Source of the DNA: Magnaporthiopsis rhizophila
Taxonomy: Eukaryota > Ascomycota > Sordariomycetes > Magnaporthales > Magnaporthaceae
Assembly (NCBI GenBank): GCA_003049465.1
Contig: PYSS01000156.1
Coordinates: 2,381-66,380 of the forward strand
DNA length: 64,000 nucleotides
Direction of reading: 5' to 3'
Shown piece after piece: positions 21,285 to 33,234 of this stretch. Positions within the stretch are counted from its first letter, which is position 1. The number at the start of each line of letters is the position of its first letter. The notes under the pieces were generated by a model. It saw nothing but the letters and a program-made list of their open reading frames with translations, was not told the DNA's origin and searched no databases. The translations under genes and the position numbers were made by a program.

Positions 21285-21341
21285 ATTTTTTATCTCTCCT
21301 TGCTAGATAACGCTCGACCCTCGGAAGCGCCACCGGGCGCC

Positions 21342-23875
21342 ATGCGTCTCCCGATAATCTCGTCCTCCACACCCGCGATGCCGCCCCCGTCATTATCGAT
21401 AGCGCCACACGATGTCCAGCCGCCAGACGGACGCTCCCTGCTGCTGGCAGCAGAGACCGCCGCGAGGGCAGCCCTGGCGGCGCACACGTGGGCCGCCGCC
21501 GCCGCCGCCGCCGGCAACTCCACCCGGCCAGGCGGCAGCGGGGACGGCGGCAGTGATGACTCCGGCAGGGAGCTGCAGAACTGGTCCTCCATAATCGGCA
21601 TAGTCACTGCCATCGTCGGCAACATGCTGATCGCGCTCGCCCTCAACGTCCAGCGCTATGCCCATATAAGCCTGCACCGGAAGAGGCTCGAGGTGCGCGA
21701 GCGCGCCAGGCAGGCCCTGCGGAACGCCGCAAAGGGCGGCCAGAACGGCGACGGCGCCCGATTGTATTGCACTTTGGGCGCAGGACCGGACGGTCACACC
21801 CCACGCTCTGGCGGACGAACACGGCATGGCGAGAACGGGCGGGACGAGGACGAGGACGAGAGCCATCTGCCGCACGAATCGGACCCGCTAGCCCAGAGCA
21901 TCCAGTCGATCGGCTCGTCCTCACCCCGCAGCGACGACAGCGGCGATATCGAGTCCACCAACTACCTCAAGTCGCCGTCCTGGTGGCTGGGCCAAGTGTT
22001 GATCACGGTGGGCGAGATGGGCAACTTCCTCGCCTACGGCTTCGCCCCGGCGTCCATCGTATCGCCGCTGGGTGTGGTGGCGCTCGTCTCCAACTGCGTC
22101 ATCGCGCCCATCTTCTTCAAGGAGGTGTTCCGCCAGCGCGACTTCTTGGGTGTCGTCGTCGCCGTCGCGGGCGCCATCACTGTTGTCATGAGCGCCAACA
22201 CGGAGGAAACGAAGCTCGCGCCCCACGACGTTTGGAAAGCCATCACCACATTCGAGTTCAAGATATACATGGCCGTTTCGTGCTCCCTCATTGCTCTGCT
22301 CATGTGGATGAGCCCGCGGTATGGGCATCGGTCCATCCTCATCGATCTAGGCCTGGTGGGCCTGTTCGGTATGTGTCAAACCGCCCGCTCTCCCTTTTGT
22401 GACAACCTGTCTTCAGAAGACGCACCCCGCTAACACGTCCATCACCCGCCCCAGGTGCCTACACGGCTCTCGCCACCAAGGGCGTCTCGTCCATGCTCTC
22501 ATCCACCCTCCTGGGCGCCTTCACCACCCCTGTGACGTATGCGCTCCTTTTTGTGCTCCTGGGCACCGCCGTCATGCAGGTGCGCTACGTGAACAAGGCG
22601 CTCCAGCGCTTCGATTCGACCCAGGTCATCCCCATCCAGTTCGTCATATTTACGCTGTCCGTCATTATCGGGAGCGCCGTCCTGTACCGGGACTTTGAAA
22701 AAACCACCGGCGATCAGGCCGTCACTTTTGTCGGCGGCTGCTTGCTCACGTTCTTCGGAGTATTTTTGATAACGAGCGGCCGTGCGCCGCACAATGAAGA
22801 CGAGGAGGGCCTCTCGGATGTAGAAGGTATCGAAGAGACTATTGGTCTCCACGAGCAGGATCCCGTAGGCGGCTCCGGCGGCGTGCCGGGCTACCAATCC
22901 CAACGGCCGAACACAACAGCTTCGGCGGGCGATGACACCCCCTCGAGACGATCGTCGCGTGTCAGCTTCATGGACGCTGCCGTGAAGCCCGCCGCGATTC
23001 TCCTGGATAGCGGCATCCCGTCACTACGGATGCCACTGCCCTCGAGGTCCCCGATGGGTGTGGACGACACCGTGGATATAGCCGCCGAAGACACACCGCT
23101 CCTGGGAGAAAATCCTTGGGTAGCATCACCCGTCGCGCATTCAGCGCTGGGTATAGTGGATGGCAGCATCGGCGGCGGGGGCGGTCGCCAGCGACGCACC
23201 TTCTCGACGGAATCGGTCGACGATGCATTCCAGCCGGACGGCGGCGGCCGGGCAGTGGTGTCGGCGCCGACGTCGACCCTACCCACACCACACGGCAACA
23301 GCGATCCGTTTGATATGTGTCTACCCATCTTCATGCCCTCGACCGGGACGTCGTATCCGGACGCCCCTGCTACCCCGCGCCCTCCCACGGCACGGCCTCA
23401 GTCGCACCACTTCTCGGGCCCCATCATCTCCCCCTCGCCGCTGTCCTCGACGGTAAGCGCCGTGGTGGCCGACACGCTGCTCCTCCGCAGCGTCGAGAGC
23501 CCTTCGTCGACGAGGAGACTCGGCGTGCGACGCAGCCGGCCGAGTCTCCGGTCGAGCCTCTTCATGCCACACGACGAGGTCTTGTCCCCAGTCAGGTCCG
23601 ACGTCACGTCCTGGACCGCGTCCGACGGCGGAGCCAGGCTCGAGGGAGGAGTTGCTGTCGAGGACGGCGGCGGTCCGTCGGCTGCTGAGAACCAAGATGA
23701 CGAGGACATGGCCAACCAAGGGGGCTTCAAGGGTCGCGCCCGGAGCCTGAGCGTAACATTGGGCGAGCTGTTTGGGTCCAGGATCCCCAGACGGCGAAAG
23801 GACAGCGAGCCCGATGACGAGCAGGCGGGCCTATTGGCTCCGACTCCGGGCTCTGGGAGCACAAGGGCACCTTGA
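21342..23875 (+). CDS. NIPA-family magnesium transporter with long cytosolic tail
   Basis: Multi-spanning membrane protein of the NIPA (DUF803) family, Mg2+ transporters related to the drug/metabolite transporter fold. Exons 21342-22368 and 22455-23875 encode 815 residues. The first membrane helix follows NWSSIIGIVTAIVGNMLIAL. The family core includes WWLGQVLITVGEMGNFLAYG, FAPASIVSPLGVVALVSN, IAPIFFKEVFRQRD and, in exon 2, AYTALATKGVSSMLS and QFVIFTLSVIIGSAVLYRDF. A charged loop of about 90 residues sits between helices 1 and 2. The last 350 or so residues are Ser/Pro/Arg-rich and look disordered; this is far longer than animal NIPA proteins. The frame continues upstream of 21342 but without an ATG, so the start is MRLPIISSS. 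Substrate is inferred from the family. Confidence 0.9.
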
Positions 23876-24207
23876 ATTGGGTGGCTTTTTCTGTCTGCAT
23901 CCTCGTACTTACTATGCGCTTCCTTATCTCGGCTACTAGACTGGGCGGAGTTGACGGACGATTTTGATTACTGCATCTGCATTGGATAGGCGTTGTTTTT
24001 TTTTGCCTTTCGGGCCCCTTCTCGACTTCATTTGTCAATTGTCCAACTACGGCTTCTTGGATGTTTGGGACTGGTTGGTTTAGTGTATATAGCGTGGTGT
24101 TCTATCGCATTGCGGGCTTTTCACTGTGGAATAAAGCCCTAAATTCTGGATGAAATTGACCTGCAAAAATGCTTCACAATGGCAGGAAGAAGCAAAACCC
24201 GGTATAA
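23876..24207. other. Convergent 3' region between NIPA and acyl-CoA synthetase genes
   Basis: 3' untranslated space with a T-run at about 23996-24004. No gene is visible. Confidence 0.6.
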
Positions 24208-26189
24208 CTAGGACTGCTCGTCCGCCCTGCGCCCCTGGCGAGCCCACTCGCGCAGCACGTTCTTCCTGATCTTGCCGGTGCTCGTCTTGGGCAGCTCGTC
24301 GACGACCTCGACCTCGCGCGGCACCATGAACTTTGAGATGGCGCTCTGGTGCCGTGCCCACTCGATGAGGTGCTCGGGCCGTAGCGGTGGTGGTGGGGTA
24401 GTACCATCAGCGGCGGTTGCCCTGCGCGCTGCTTTAACCGTCACGTACGCCTTGGGCCGCTCGCCCCAGCGCGAGTCGGGCACGGCCACGACGCCGGCCT
24501 CGAGCACGTCTGGGTGCTGGACCAGCATGCTTTCGAGCGCGACCGACGAGATGTTTTCGCCGCCTATTAGGGGCATGTTAGTATGGAGGACTAGGGATGT
24601 GGGAGCAACTGAACAGGAAGGCGGAGGGAGAGCTTGCCCGAAATGATTATGTCCTTGGCCCTGTCGAGGATCTGGGCGCTGCCGTCGGGGTGCCAGACGG
24701 CCAGGTCGCCAGAGTGCAGGGCGCCGCCCGCAAAGAGCTTGGCGGTGGCCTCGGGGTCCTTGTAGTAGCCCTTTGCGCAGATGTTGCCCAGGAAGACGAT
24801 CTCGCCAATCTCCTTGCCGTCCTTGTTGACATCCACGAGGACGTCCGACAGTTGTGTTGGCTGGTTTTGGTGCTGCTGCTGGTACTTGCCGTCGTGGTGG
24901 CTCTGGTGCAGCGCCTCCTCGTCCTCGGCGGGCGTCTTGACGACGCGGATGGGCAGGCTGGTCAGGAAGCCGTGGCCCTGGCGGGCCATGAGGGCGTACC
25001 TGTCGGCGGGCGGCAGGTCGTCCCAGGCGGGCATGTAGTAGCCCTTTGTGATGGGGCCGTACGTCTCGGTCATGCCGTAGACGTGGACGGGGCGGAGGTT
25101 GAGCGCCGTCATCTGGGCGAACAGGTGCGCCGTCGGCGGGCTGGCGGCGACGGTGACGCGAACAGGGCCCGGCAGAGGCGGGCCGGCGGACGCCTCGGGC
25201 GCGGCGCACAGCAGCGTGCACACGGTGGGCGCGGCGTTGAAGTGCGTGACGCCTTCTTCGCGCAGCAGCCGCCAGATGAGACCGTAGTCGACGCGCCGGA
25301 GGCACACGTGGGTGCCGCGCACGGCCGTCACGGCCCAGGGGAACGTCCAGCCCACGGCGTGAAACATGGGCAGCGTCCACAGGTAGCGGCAGCGCCTGCC
25401 GTCGTGGAAGTTGAGCCCGGACTCGACCACGTTGGCCAGCGTGGCCAGGTACGCGCCGCGGTGCGTGTAGACGACGCCCTTGGGCTTGGACGTCGTGCCC
25501 GACGTGAAGGGGATGGCGATGGTATCGTCCTCGTCGGCCGGGTGCGGCGACAGCCCCGACCACCCCCTGCCGCCGCCCTGGCGGTCGAGGTCCAGCCCTT
25601 CGAGCACGGCCTCGTCAAAGGGCCCGCTGAGCTCGCCCTCCGTCGCGTCCGTGTCGGTGTCGACTATGACGTGCACCGCCGGGTGCTCGGATCGGAACTG
25701 GGCCAGCAGGTCGACGAACTCGGCGTCCACTATGACGCAGTCGACCTCGGCGAAGCCCAAAATGTACGAAACATCCTCGGGTTTGAGGCGGTAGTTTACC
25801 GGCACGATGACGGCGCCGGGCACGGCACCAACGCCAAAGATGGTCTCGAGGAAGGCCGGCGTGTTGGGTGCCAAGATCCCGACGCGGCGATAGCCCTTGG
25901 CCAGCAGGTAATAGGCCAGGCCGCGTGCCCGGTCGGCCAGCTCGGCATAGGATCGACGCAGCGTCTTGCCGTTGGCGGTGACATGTACAACCGCCTCGGC
26001 GTCCGGCTCGATGGAAGCGGCTCGCTCGAGGAAGAAGGTCGGGGAGAGTGGATGTAGATGATGCTGATGCGGTTTTGGTTCTGACTGCTGCTGAGTCTGC
26101 TGCGGCTCTGACGGCTGCCTAGGAGTTGCCTTGTCGACTAGGCCGAGGTGGCCGAGCACGGCCCGCAGCCGCGACGGGGGCCCTGACAT
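24208..26189 (-). CDS. Acyl-CoA synthetase / AMP-dependent acid ligase
   Basis: ANL-superfamily enzyme that activates a carboxylic acid with ATP to an acyl-AMP and then an acyl-CoA. Exons 26189-24638 and 24563-24208 give 635 residues. The phosphate-binding loop TSGTTSKPKG is at 229-238, LPMFHAVGW at about 273-281, YGMTETYGP at about 371-379, SGDLAVWHPDG at about 493-503, the hinge IIISGGENISS across the splice, and the catalytic lysine in KTSTGKIRKNVLREW near the C-terminus. These fit the medium-chain/benzoate-type AAE branch; the substrate cannot be read from sequence. It has no SKL-type peroxisomal signal and no transmembrane segment. A His/Gln-rich insert at about 428-446 interrupts the domain. 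The intron begins with GC rather than GT. The upstream in-frame extension lacks an ATG, so MSGPPSRLR is the start. Confidence 0.9.
24564..24637 (-). other. GC-AG intron in acyl-CoA synthetase gene
   Basis: The 74-nt interval has the donor G|GCAAGC and the acceptor CCTAATAG. Splicing here restores the invariant SGGENISS motif exactly. No GT donor at the junction gives this joint. A CTAAC-type branch site (ACTAAC) sits near the 3' end. Confidence 0.85.
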
Positions 26190-26772
26190 TAGGACCGGGA
26201 TCTGAAACTCAAAATAATTGTTACCACGGGCAGTGTAGCTAGGAGAGAGGTGCAATGGTTTACTACACCTGGACGTTGCGCTCCGAAGCACGAAAGAAAG
26301 GGCCAAGGCCGTAATAATTCTACACCGTCCGTCTGCAGAAGCCCGAGCTCCCTTGGGCTGCGCACAGAAATCCTCCGTTGTTCGGCCGGTCCAGGGGAGC
26401 CAAGCGTTTAAGCCGAGGCCTGCTGAAGGAGCTAACGTAGCCCCCCTGAAGTCCGCCCAAGCTGCGTGCTGGGACTGGCGCCAAGACCGGGAACATGGGG
26501 AAAGCTTGGGGTCGGGACCCGCCCCCAACCTGTTGCTTGTTACCCCGCTCAAAAGCCGAGGTAGCGGGGCAGTTGGGGTCACTGTGGAGATGGCATTGCC
26601 GGCTTTTTGGAACGGAGGCTTTCCATTCTCATCAAATTCCAACAAATCCTAGGCCTAAGAAATCGTCATCACATTTCATAATACCTACATCCGTACGTCG
26701 TGTGCCGTGTGTCATGCCTTGTTGAGCACAGCGGGCAGCCGCAAATGCCTGGCTGCATCAAACCCTCCCAAT
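26190..26772. other. Intergenic region upstream of acyl-CoA synthetase gene
   Basis: Acyl-CoA synthetase leader and promoter, and the 3' end of the beta-glucosidase transcription unit. The synthetase reading frame stays open across much of it but shows no domain or ATG. Confidence 0.55.
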
Positions 26773-28381
26773 CTAGTCCTTCTTGATGAGGCTGTCGAAC
26801 AACGGCTTTAGCGACTTGGCGCTCTTCTTGGGGTAGCGCTTCTGTTCGTTCTTGTAGTCAACATAGGTGACTCCGAATCTAGAAGGAACAGATCAGCATC
26901 AGCATGTTGAAGGGCGGCACTAACAGCGAGCAGCAGTGGCAACGGGAACAGTACATACCTCGTCTCGTACCCCTCGGCCCACTCAAAGTTGTCCATTAGC
27001 GACCAGCCAGAGTAGCCGCGCACGTCGACGCCGTCCTCGGCCACGGCGGCAGCCATGGCCTTAACGTAGCCGTCAAAGTACTTGACGCGGAAGTCGTCCT
27101 CGAGGATCTGTTCCAGCGGCATGTTGTTCTCGCCCTTGATCGACGTGCCGTTCTCGGTCACGTAGATCTTGGGCCGGCCATAGCGCTTGCTCAGCCAGTT
27201 GAGCAGGTTCCTGAAGCCCTGCGGGTTGGGGCGGAGCCAGAACGACTGCGTCTCCTCGCCGATGCACTCGCCGCTCTTGGAGTAGAAAAGAGTCTCTAGG
27301 TTGCCCAGGAAGTCGTCGGCCGGCGGCTCGCCCGTCTTGTGCTTGATGTAGTTGGCCGTGTAGTGGTTCATGCCGTAGAAGTCGTTGGAGCCCTTGACCA
27401 GCGCCTCTTCTTCGGGCGTGAAGGTCGGCAGCCGGTCGCCCAGCTGCTTCTTCATCGACTCCGGATAGTGTCCAAAGTAGACAGGGTCCGCAAACCACGA
27501 GATGGCAAACTCGATCTTGCGATCCGCCGCCTCCACGTCGGCCGGGTCTTCGGGATCCCAGGGGTACGTGGCGTCGCCGTTGAGCGTGATGCCGATCTCT
27601 CCGCCGTTGGTTGACTTAAACTCTTCGCGGTACACCTTGACGGCGCGTCCGTGGGCCACTAGCAGGTTGTGGCCCACCAGCCAGGGCTCCGTGGCGCTGT
27701 CGCCAACGGCCGACTTGCTGCGGTCCGACGTGTGGCCGGGCGCGAAGACGCCCGAGTTGTACCCCATGATGGACGAGCACCACGGCTCGTTGAACGTGAT
27801 CCAGTACTTGCACTTGGGGATGGCCTTGAACATGACGCGGGCGTAGTGCTCAAAGTCGAGCGGGAACTCTTGCCTGTTCAGCAGGCCGCCGTACCGCTTT
27901 TCCAGGGCATCGGGCAGGTCCCAATGGTATAGAGTGATCATGGGCGTGATGCCGGCATCGAGCAGGTCGTCGACAAACTTGACGTAGTGGTCGATGCCCT
28001 TTTGGTTGATGGGGTCCTTGCGGCCGCCGAGGGGGATGATGCGCGACCACGCGATGGAGAAGCGGTACGACTTGGCGCCCACCGACTTGAGCAGCTCGAT
28101 GTCCTCTTTTGTCCTGTTGTACGAGTCGCATGCCGTGGCGCCGGAGCTGCCATCGGCGACCTTGCCGGGGATGGCCGTGAAGGTGTCCCAGATGGACGGG
28201 CCACGGCCATCCTTGTCGACAGCACCCTCAATTTGATACCTGCGACAGTCAGCAAGCGTTGTGTAGCAGCAGGACGGCCAGTAGTGTTCCGCTCGTCTCG
28301 CCCCATGATTGTATTAGACTTAGTCTCAAGCACTCACGCTGCTGTCGCGAAGCCCCACAAGAAGTCTTTGGGTAGAGACAT
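26773..28381 (-). CDS. GH1 beta-glucosidase, intracellular type
   Basis: Retaining glycoside hydrolase family 1 enzyme that cleaves terminal beta-glucosyl residues, probably cytosolic since there is no signal peptide. Exons 28381-28338, 28239-26959 and 26878-26773 give 476 residues, the normal GH1 length. The N-terminus MSLPKDFLWGFATAAYQIEG is the family signature. The acid/base glutamate is E166 in TFNEPW and the nucleophile is E376 in YVTENGT. YGMNHYTANY and DNFEWAEGYETRFGVTYVDY line the sugar site. Exon 1 is only 44 nt. The last intron splits the codon in YETR|FGV with a GTATGT donor and TTCTAG acceptor. Such enzymes act on imported cellobiose and aid cellulase induction in related fungi; that role here is inference. 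Confidence 0.94.
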
Positions 28382-28667
28382 TGTGTCTGTTGGTGGGGGT
28401 GGTTCGATGGTTCAAGCGGCGTTTTATTTTGTCTCTTCTCTCCTTCCCTCTTCTCTTTTATCCTTTATCCGTCACGGTGACCTAGATGTAGGCTGGAAGG
28501 TGGATATCAAGTAGCAGATCAACAGGCCGTTCAACCCTCTTCGTTTTTATTTCTTCTTGTTTTGTTGTCGCACTGTTCCCTTCCAAGTCAGGGGCGAGTC
28601 TTCTCTCTCCTAGGGTGATCCAAGATGGCCCAAGAGCAGAGAATGGACGACAGGGGAAGGGGTGTGA

Positions 28668-28705
28668 GGTGGTGGTGGTGGTGGTGGTGGCGGTGTGTGT
28701 GTGTG
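28668..28705 (+). repeat. (GGT)n/(GT)n microsatellite
   Basis: About eight GGT units run into a GT dinucleotide run, roughly 290 nt upstream of the beta-glucosidase ATG. The run is G-rich on the plus strand. Confidence 0.85.
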
Positions 28706-29815
28706 ACGGACGAGGCAGCCTCGTGGACTCTTTATATGGACCAAGGAAGCTCGTGCCGGGCTGGCGCGCCTACAGGCCACGCAGCAGCTCCCGGAGCACG
28801 GCACGGCGGGCATGGGGGGCCAACTGGAGTATAGGACGGATCTGCCAGTCGGTTTCAACCATGTTGGACTTTGATTGAGGAAATTGATCCCCAATTCTCC
28901 CGCGTCGGACCGTCGACACCGAGAACAGGCTGGGCAGGAGGTTGGAGCTAGCAGACGTTTGGGTGGAGCTGCCCTGCTGAAAGGCGGGTCCTTGCTCGAA
29001 TGAGAGGCCCGCAGCGGCAGGGGTGCCACGCCATGGGGCCTTGGGATGTGCTGTGGTTGGGCGAGGCGTAGGTAACGGCAGCACGCACCGCAAAGCCCCT
29101 CGATCCATGTCGCCCAGACCTGGTGAAAGCTCCAAGGTTCAAAATGTTTCCCCACCGCGGGGTAGACCTGGAGCTTCCAAGCTACAGTGCCCGAGCACAG
29201 TACCACGAGGGGGTACAAGTACCTGCCGCTGGTACCTTGCCGTCCATGTCGTTGGCTGCCTCTACCCCTCATTCACCCCGAGTTGCTTTCCCTTCCTTTG
29301 CTTCCATCCTTTGACTCGCATCCACGAGGCCGTCGCACGCAGTCCAGGTGACGCCACGGACATCCACTCAACGGCATATGCCTGACCGATATTATTGGGC
29401 AACCCAAAGAGGAGAGGACCATGTCCGGATACAGCAATGCACAAGAGCCAAAAAGAAAGGCAGGCGCCTCCGCTTCCGAATGTCCCAACTTTAACCGTGC
29501 ATCTGGAACCCTCTTCTCGTGTCTTCTGCTGTCAGCAGACACGGACCAGACTTCTGGGAGGCCAGATCGGAACAGCGACCAACCTCAAAAACCCAGATCT
29601 GATAGGTGGGATTTTGTGAAGGGCGAGTAGATGAGCCGTAGAGGATGGAGGCTGGCTTCTGAGAATCAGAGGTTGTCCCATACTTTCTATCAGGGCTGTC
29701 GCCCGCCAAGGCTATGGTAATAAAAAAAAGCGTGGGATACAGGCCAGACGGGGCGAGAGGCTCCTGGAAAATGTTCCCGAGGTAGCATGCTGCCGGCCGT
29801 GTTGGCATCATGTGC

Positions 29816-29818
<3 letters not shown>

Positions 29819-29858
<40 letters not shown>

Positions 29859-29862
29859 NNNN

Positions 29863-29890
<28 letters not shown>
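29819..29890. other. Poly-T tract with assembly gap (Ns at 29859-29862)
   Basis: Forty T, four N, then 28 T. The gap is a homopolymer that could not be sized, so the true length is unknown. Confidence 0.95.
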
Positions 29891-29893
<3 letters not shown>

Positions 29894-32398
29894 TTTCTTG
29901 TCGCTGCTCCATGCATATCCTCGCGCCATGAAGTACAGTATTTTTGCTCCATTTTTTCCTCAGTCGTCAATCCGGCCTTGCTCGCCATCCTGCAACTTTT
30001 CCCTGCCGTCGCCTTTCGAGCCGGGCCGCGGTTCCGGACAGAGACCAGACCCCTGGTCCAGCTTTTTGCTTTGGGAAACACATGACTAGGTCCGCCCCAT
30101 CCAATCGCCTAAAAAGCCCCTCGCTCTCTAGGTTGCCACTCTTCCCTCACCCTTTGCCTCCTCGTCATCATAACGGAGCAAAAAAGGGCGAAGCTGCGGT
30201 AGCATGGCATGAACCATAGTGCCGGTCTATTTTATCTAACCGGTCCCGTCAGCGGGCGTCTGTATGCATGTAACCTTTGCAATACGCGCATGCCGCGCGT
30301 TGGGTGCGCCAACAGCTTTGACAGCTGGTGCTGGTGCCTTTCGAGACGCGCTTCCTGTCAACCAGGTTGAAGGTCCGAATCACCCATCTAGGTGCTCTCT
30401 AACTCGTTCCCACTCACTCACATACTTTGGCATATTCCCCCATCCCACCCTTTCGGCTCTTTCGCGTGCCTGGGCAAGGGTCCATTCCGCCCAGCACCAA
30501 TCGGACTGAAACATGTCTTTCTTTCCCCTGTCGGAGAGTCCGGGAAGACAGGTCTCGATATACCCCTGCCTTCTCATGCCGCTAGCCGCCAGTCGACCCA
30601 TGCTATTTCTCTTCCTTCCAAAGAAAAAAAAAACAGCAGCAACATAAGCCGCGGCGGGACTGAGAAGCCGCAGCCGTTGAGGCGAGAGTGAGAGAAAGAT
30701 AGAGCCTGCCTTAGCCGAGGCTAGCGGCTGATCCCCGGCGGCTCGGGTTCTCTGTTGATATCGTATCAGCTCCACGGTTGGAGCGGCCCGGGTCTGCTTG
30801 CCAAAAGTCCCCTATAACACGCCCCCTGATATTATGACAGGGCACCCCCTCTTCGGCGCCCCTCACCTCCAAAAAGCCCTTGCGAAGGGAAAGAAGAGGA
30901 GACGTGCGCCGGACCGGAAGGGAAGCCTACGCACATAGTGGCCCATGCAACAATACGCGCGACTTGCACCACAGTGTCGTGATTTAACTTGAACCCTTAT
31001 CGGCCGCTTTCCACAGCCCAGGGTTAGGTAAGGATGAGTTTCTTCTCTCTGTTTCTATCCTGATACGGACAAAGAGAAAAAAAAAACAGAGGGGTCTTCT
31101 CCCTCCAGCACGGGTACACGGGCGGCAGTCCCCGACCAGGCCGGCTATCCCTCGCCACCGTACGAGAAAGAGGGGCGGGATGTCGGTATCGATCTCCCGC
31201 AAACCCCTGGTATCTCTCAAAAACTTTCTGCGTTTATCCACCCACGGTTTCCCGCCTGCACGTACTTTCCGGATCCTTCGCCCCACGGTCTGGCCTTGCC
31301 TTGCCTTGGTCTTCCATACGGCGTACCGTGGTGCCACGCCATATATTCGTATTCGTGCCACCACACCCCATCGCATAACACGGGACAAAGCTGTGTGTAC
31401 TCAGTTGTTGCCGGCGGAAAGGCGGCTACGGAGAAACTCGGCTAACCAAGCCCACCATCGCCTCAGTTAAAAAACACATGAGCTCCAGTTGGCCAGGCGG
31501 ACGAACAAGAACTGCTGGAATTAGTCTCCCATATACCCGGCGGCGCTGCTCGAGATACACAAAGGCGAGTGGCGATCTGTGGGTTTCCGCAAATTGCCAA
31601 CGATTTTTTTTTTCTTTTCTCACTGACCCATATTATGACCATCATGCTGTCAATTACAATAAATACAGATAAACGCCGATCGGCTACTCTACCAGTCCCA
31701 GTCATACATGCAGCCTGCCTCTCTCATGGACAACCGGCCCGGAACACGCGGCCGAGATATCTATCCATTGTTTCTCACTCACTCCCCTCTTTGTCACGCT
31801 TCCCCCTTTTCTTCCTGCTCCTACACACATGATTGATGTTCCGTGAGTGACTCGTTGGCCGGTACACAGCCCGCAAGCTCCCGCATCCCAGCGCCAGCGA
31901 GATACAAGTGCGACCTCGGAATTACCTATATCGTCGGGGTGCGTGGTGGTGGCGTAGCCGCGTGCAAGCGGGAGCCGCGGAGCCTCGTCCTTGTTCTAGG
32001 TTACGTAGCGTCATCTTCCTCCTCCTCCCTTGTGCACAGAAACAGAAATTAAAATGGATGAGGTGAGGGGAGGCTAAAGGTTCCCACACACCCCTCACTC
32101 CATCCGTCCATCCCTGTCACCGAAGAAAGGAGAGCTTGCTTGCTGCTACGTGGCATGCCGCTTCCCTCGCCAAGAAACCGCTCGGGGAGGTCTTATCGGA
32201 GGCGCTGCTTGCGAAGCTCCCCCGAAGTCCCTGAATCCTACCACCTCCCCCAAGGGAAACTCTAGTCGTCTTTCTAGCCCCGCACTTTTCTCCAAATCCC
32301 ACCTGAGCAGTCTCCTCATTTTTCTCTGTCGCATTTTCCCTTTGCTCTCCTCTCCTTTTACCACCCTTGACGTGCGTCACGACACACACACCACAAAG

Positions 32399-33234
32399 TC
32401 ACTGCGGCTGTGCAGCCTCGGCGCTCCCAGCATCCCCGCCGCCGTCACCATCATGCTTTAGCCGCTTGGACGGGCCGGGCTGACCGCCGTCGTCGTCGTC
32501 GTTGTCCATCTTGTCGTCGCCGTCGTCGTCCGCCGTCCACTCGACAACCTCCCACTCGTACGTGACCCGTCCGTCACGGCTCCGGCCGCCCACCCTGCTC
32601 GCGCGCAGGTTCCCGAGCCTGCTCCCGGCCACCATCGAGTCGAACCAGGGCACGCCGAGCGTCTCGCGCGCGACGACGGACCGGGTCGGACGGCTGTTGC
32701 TGCTGCCGCTGGCACCTCCGTCCCCCTCCGTCTCCGCTTCGCTGGGCGGCGTTCCCGGAATAAGGCCCAGGTCCTCGAGGTCGCCCAGGTCCTCACTGTG
32801 GAGGCTACCCAGCGTCAGGCGGATGAACTCGGCCTCGGCGGGAGGATCCTCGGACCAGTACGAGAGCGGGGTGCCGCAGAAGCCGCAGAAGCAGCGCTTG
32901 GTGTGCTGCTGCGAGGGGTGCGTGTACGTGCGCCGGATGGCCGGGCTCGCCTCGTCCGGGAAGAAGGCGCTCGTGGTGCTGCTGTACCAGGTCAGGGGAA
33001 CCCGGAGGAAGGCCGAGATGGGGCTGGCTTGGAAGATTCCTATTATTTGTGATAGTGGTAAGTATCTTGTCGGCTGTTCATTTGCTGGGCACTAAAGTAG
33101 GTGGTTCACTTACGATGTCGAGGGTCCGTGTCAAACAGAACCCGTGCTATCTCGGCGCAGTTTTCTGGTAGGTTCACCGTGTAATGGTTGCGTCCGCAGT
33201 GGCAGCCACCTCGTAGTGGCCGTAGGGCAGCCAT
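32399..33234 (-). CDS. GFA/CENP-V-fold (DUF636) protein with acidic tail
   Basis: Member of the glutathione-dependent formaldehyde-activating enzyme fold, a small zinc-binding domain. Exons 33234-33114 and 33039-32399 encode 253 residues. Zinc-type cysteines: C11 and C13 in GGCHCGRNHY, and C90, C92 and C95 in RCFCGFCGTPLSYW. The central CxxC pair present in classic GFA enzymes is not seen; that stretch reads RHRIFQASPISAFLRV. Residues 60-135 (AFFPDEASPAIRRTYTHP, EFIRLTLGSL) are well ordered in appearance. The tail from about 205 is Asp-rich with a short basic PSKRLKHD patch. A catalytic role in formaldehyde or S-hydroxymethyl-glutathione chemistry should not be assumed. The intron has a GTAAGT donor and an AATAG acceptor. 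Confidence 0.85.

Larger units (their letters stand above)
20304..21341. other. Divergent intergenic region before NIPA transporter
   Basis: About 1 kb between two divergent genes. A CT dinucleotide tract lies at 20990-21007 and a TGACGTCG site at 21277-21284, 58 nt before the NIPA start. No RNA gene is seen. Confidence 0.55.
28382..32398. other. 4 kb gene-free block upstream of beta-glucosidase gene
   Basis: The right-hand neighbour ends at 32399 and the beta-glucosidase starts at 28381, so this block is a 3' region plus a long upstream region. It contains a GGT/GT microsatellite, a poly-T tract with an N gap at 29819-29890, and many pyrimidine runs (30050-30700 and 31750-32350). Short frames have no domains. 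I find no tRNA, transposase or reverse transcriptase remnants. Confidence 0.5.

Noticed and set aside
24597..26057. 486-codon frame antisense to the acyl-CoA synthetase
   Set aside because: It is the mirror of a GC3-biased real gene, which commonly yields long antisense frames. It has no domain of its own.
26190..26645. In-frame N-terminal extension of the acyl-CoA synthetase
   Set aside because: It lacks any ATG upstream of 26189 and has no family similarity, so it is treated as untranslated leader.
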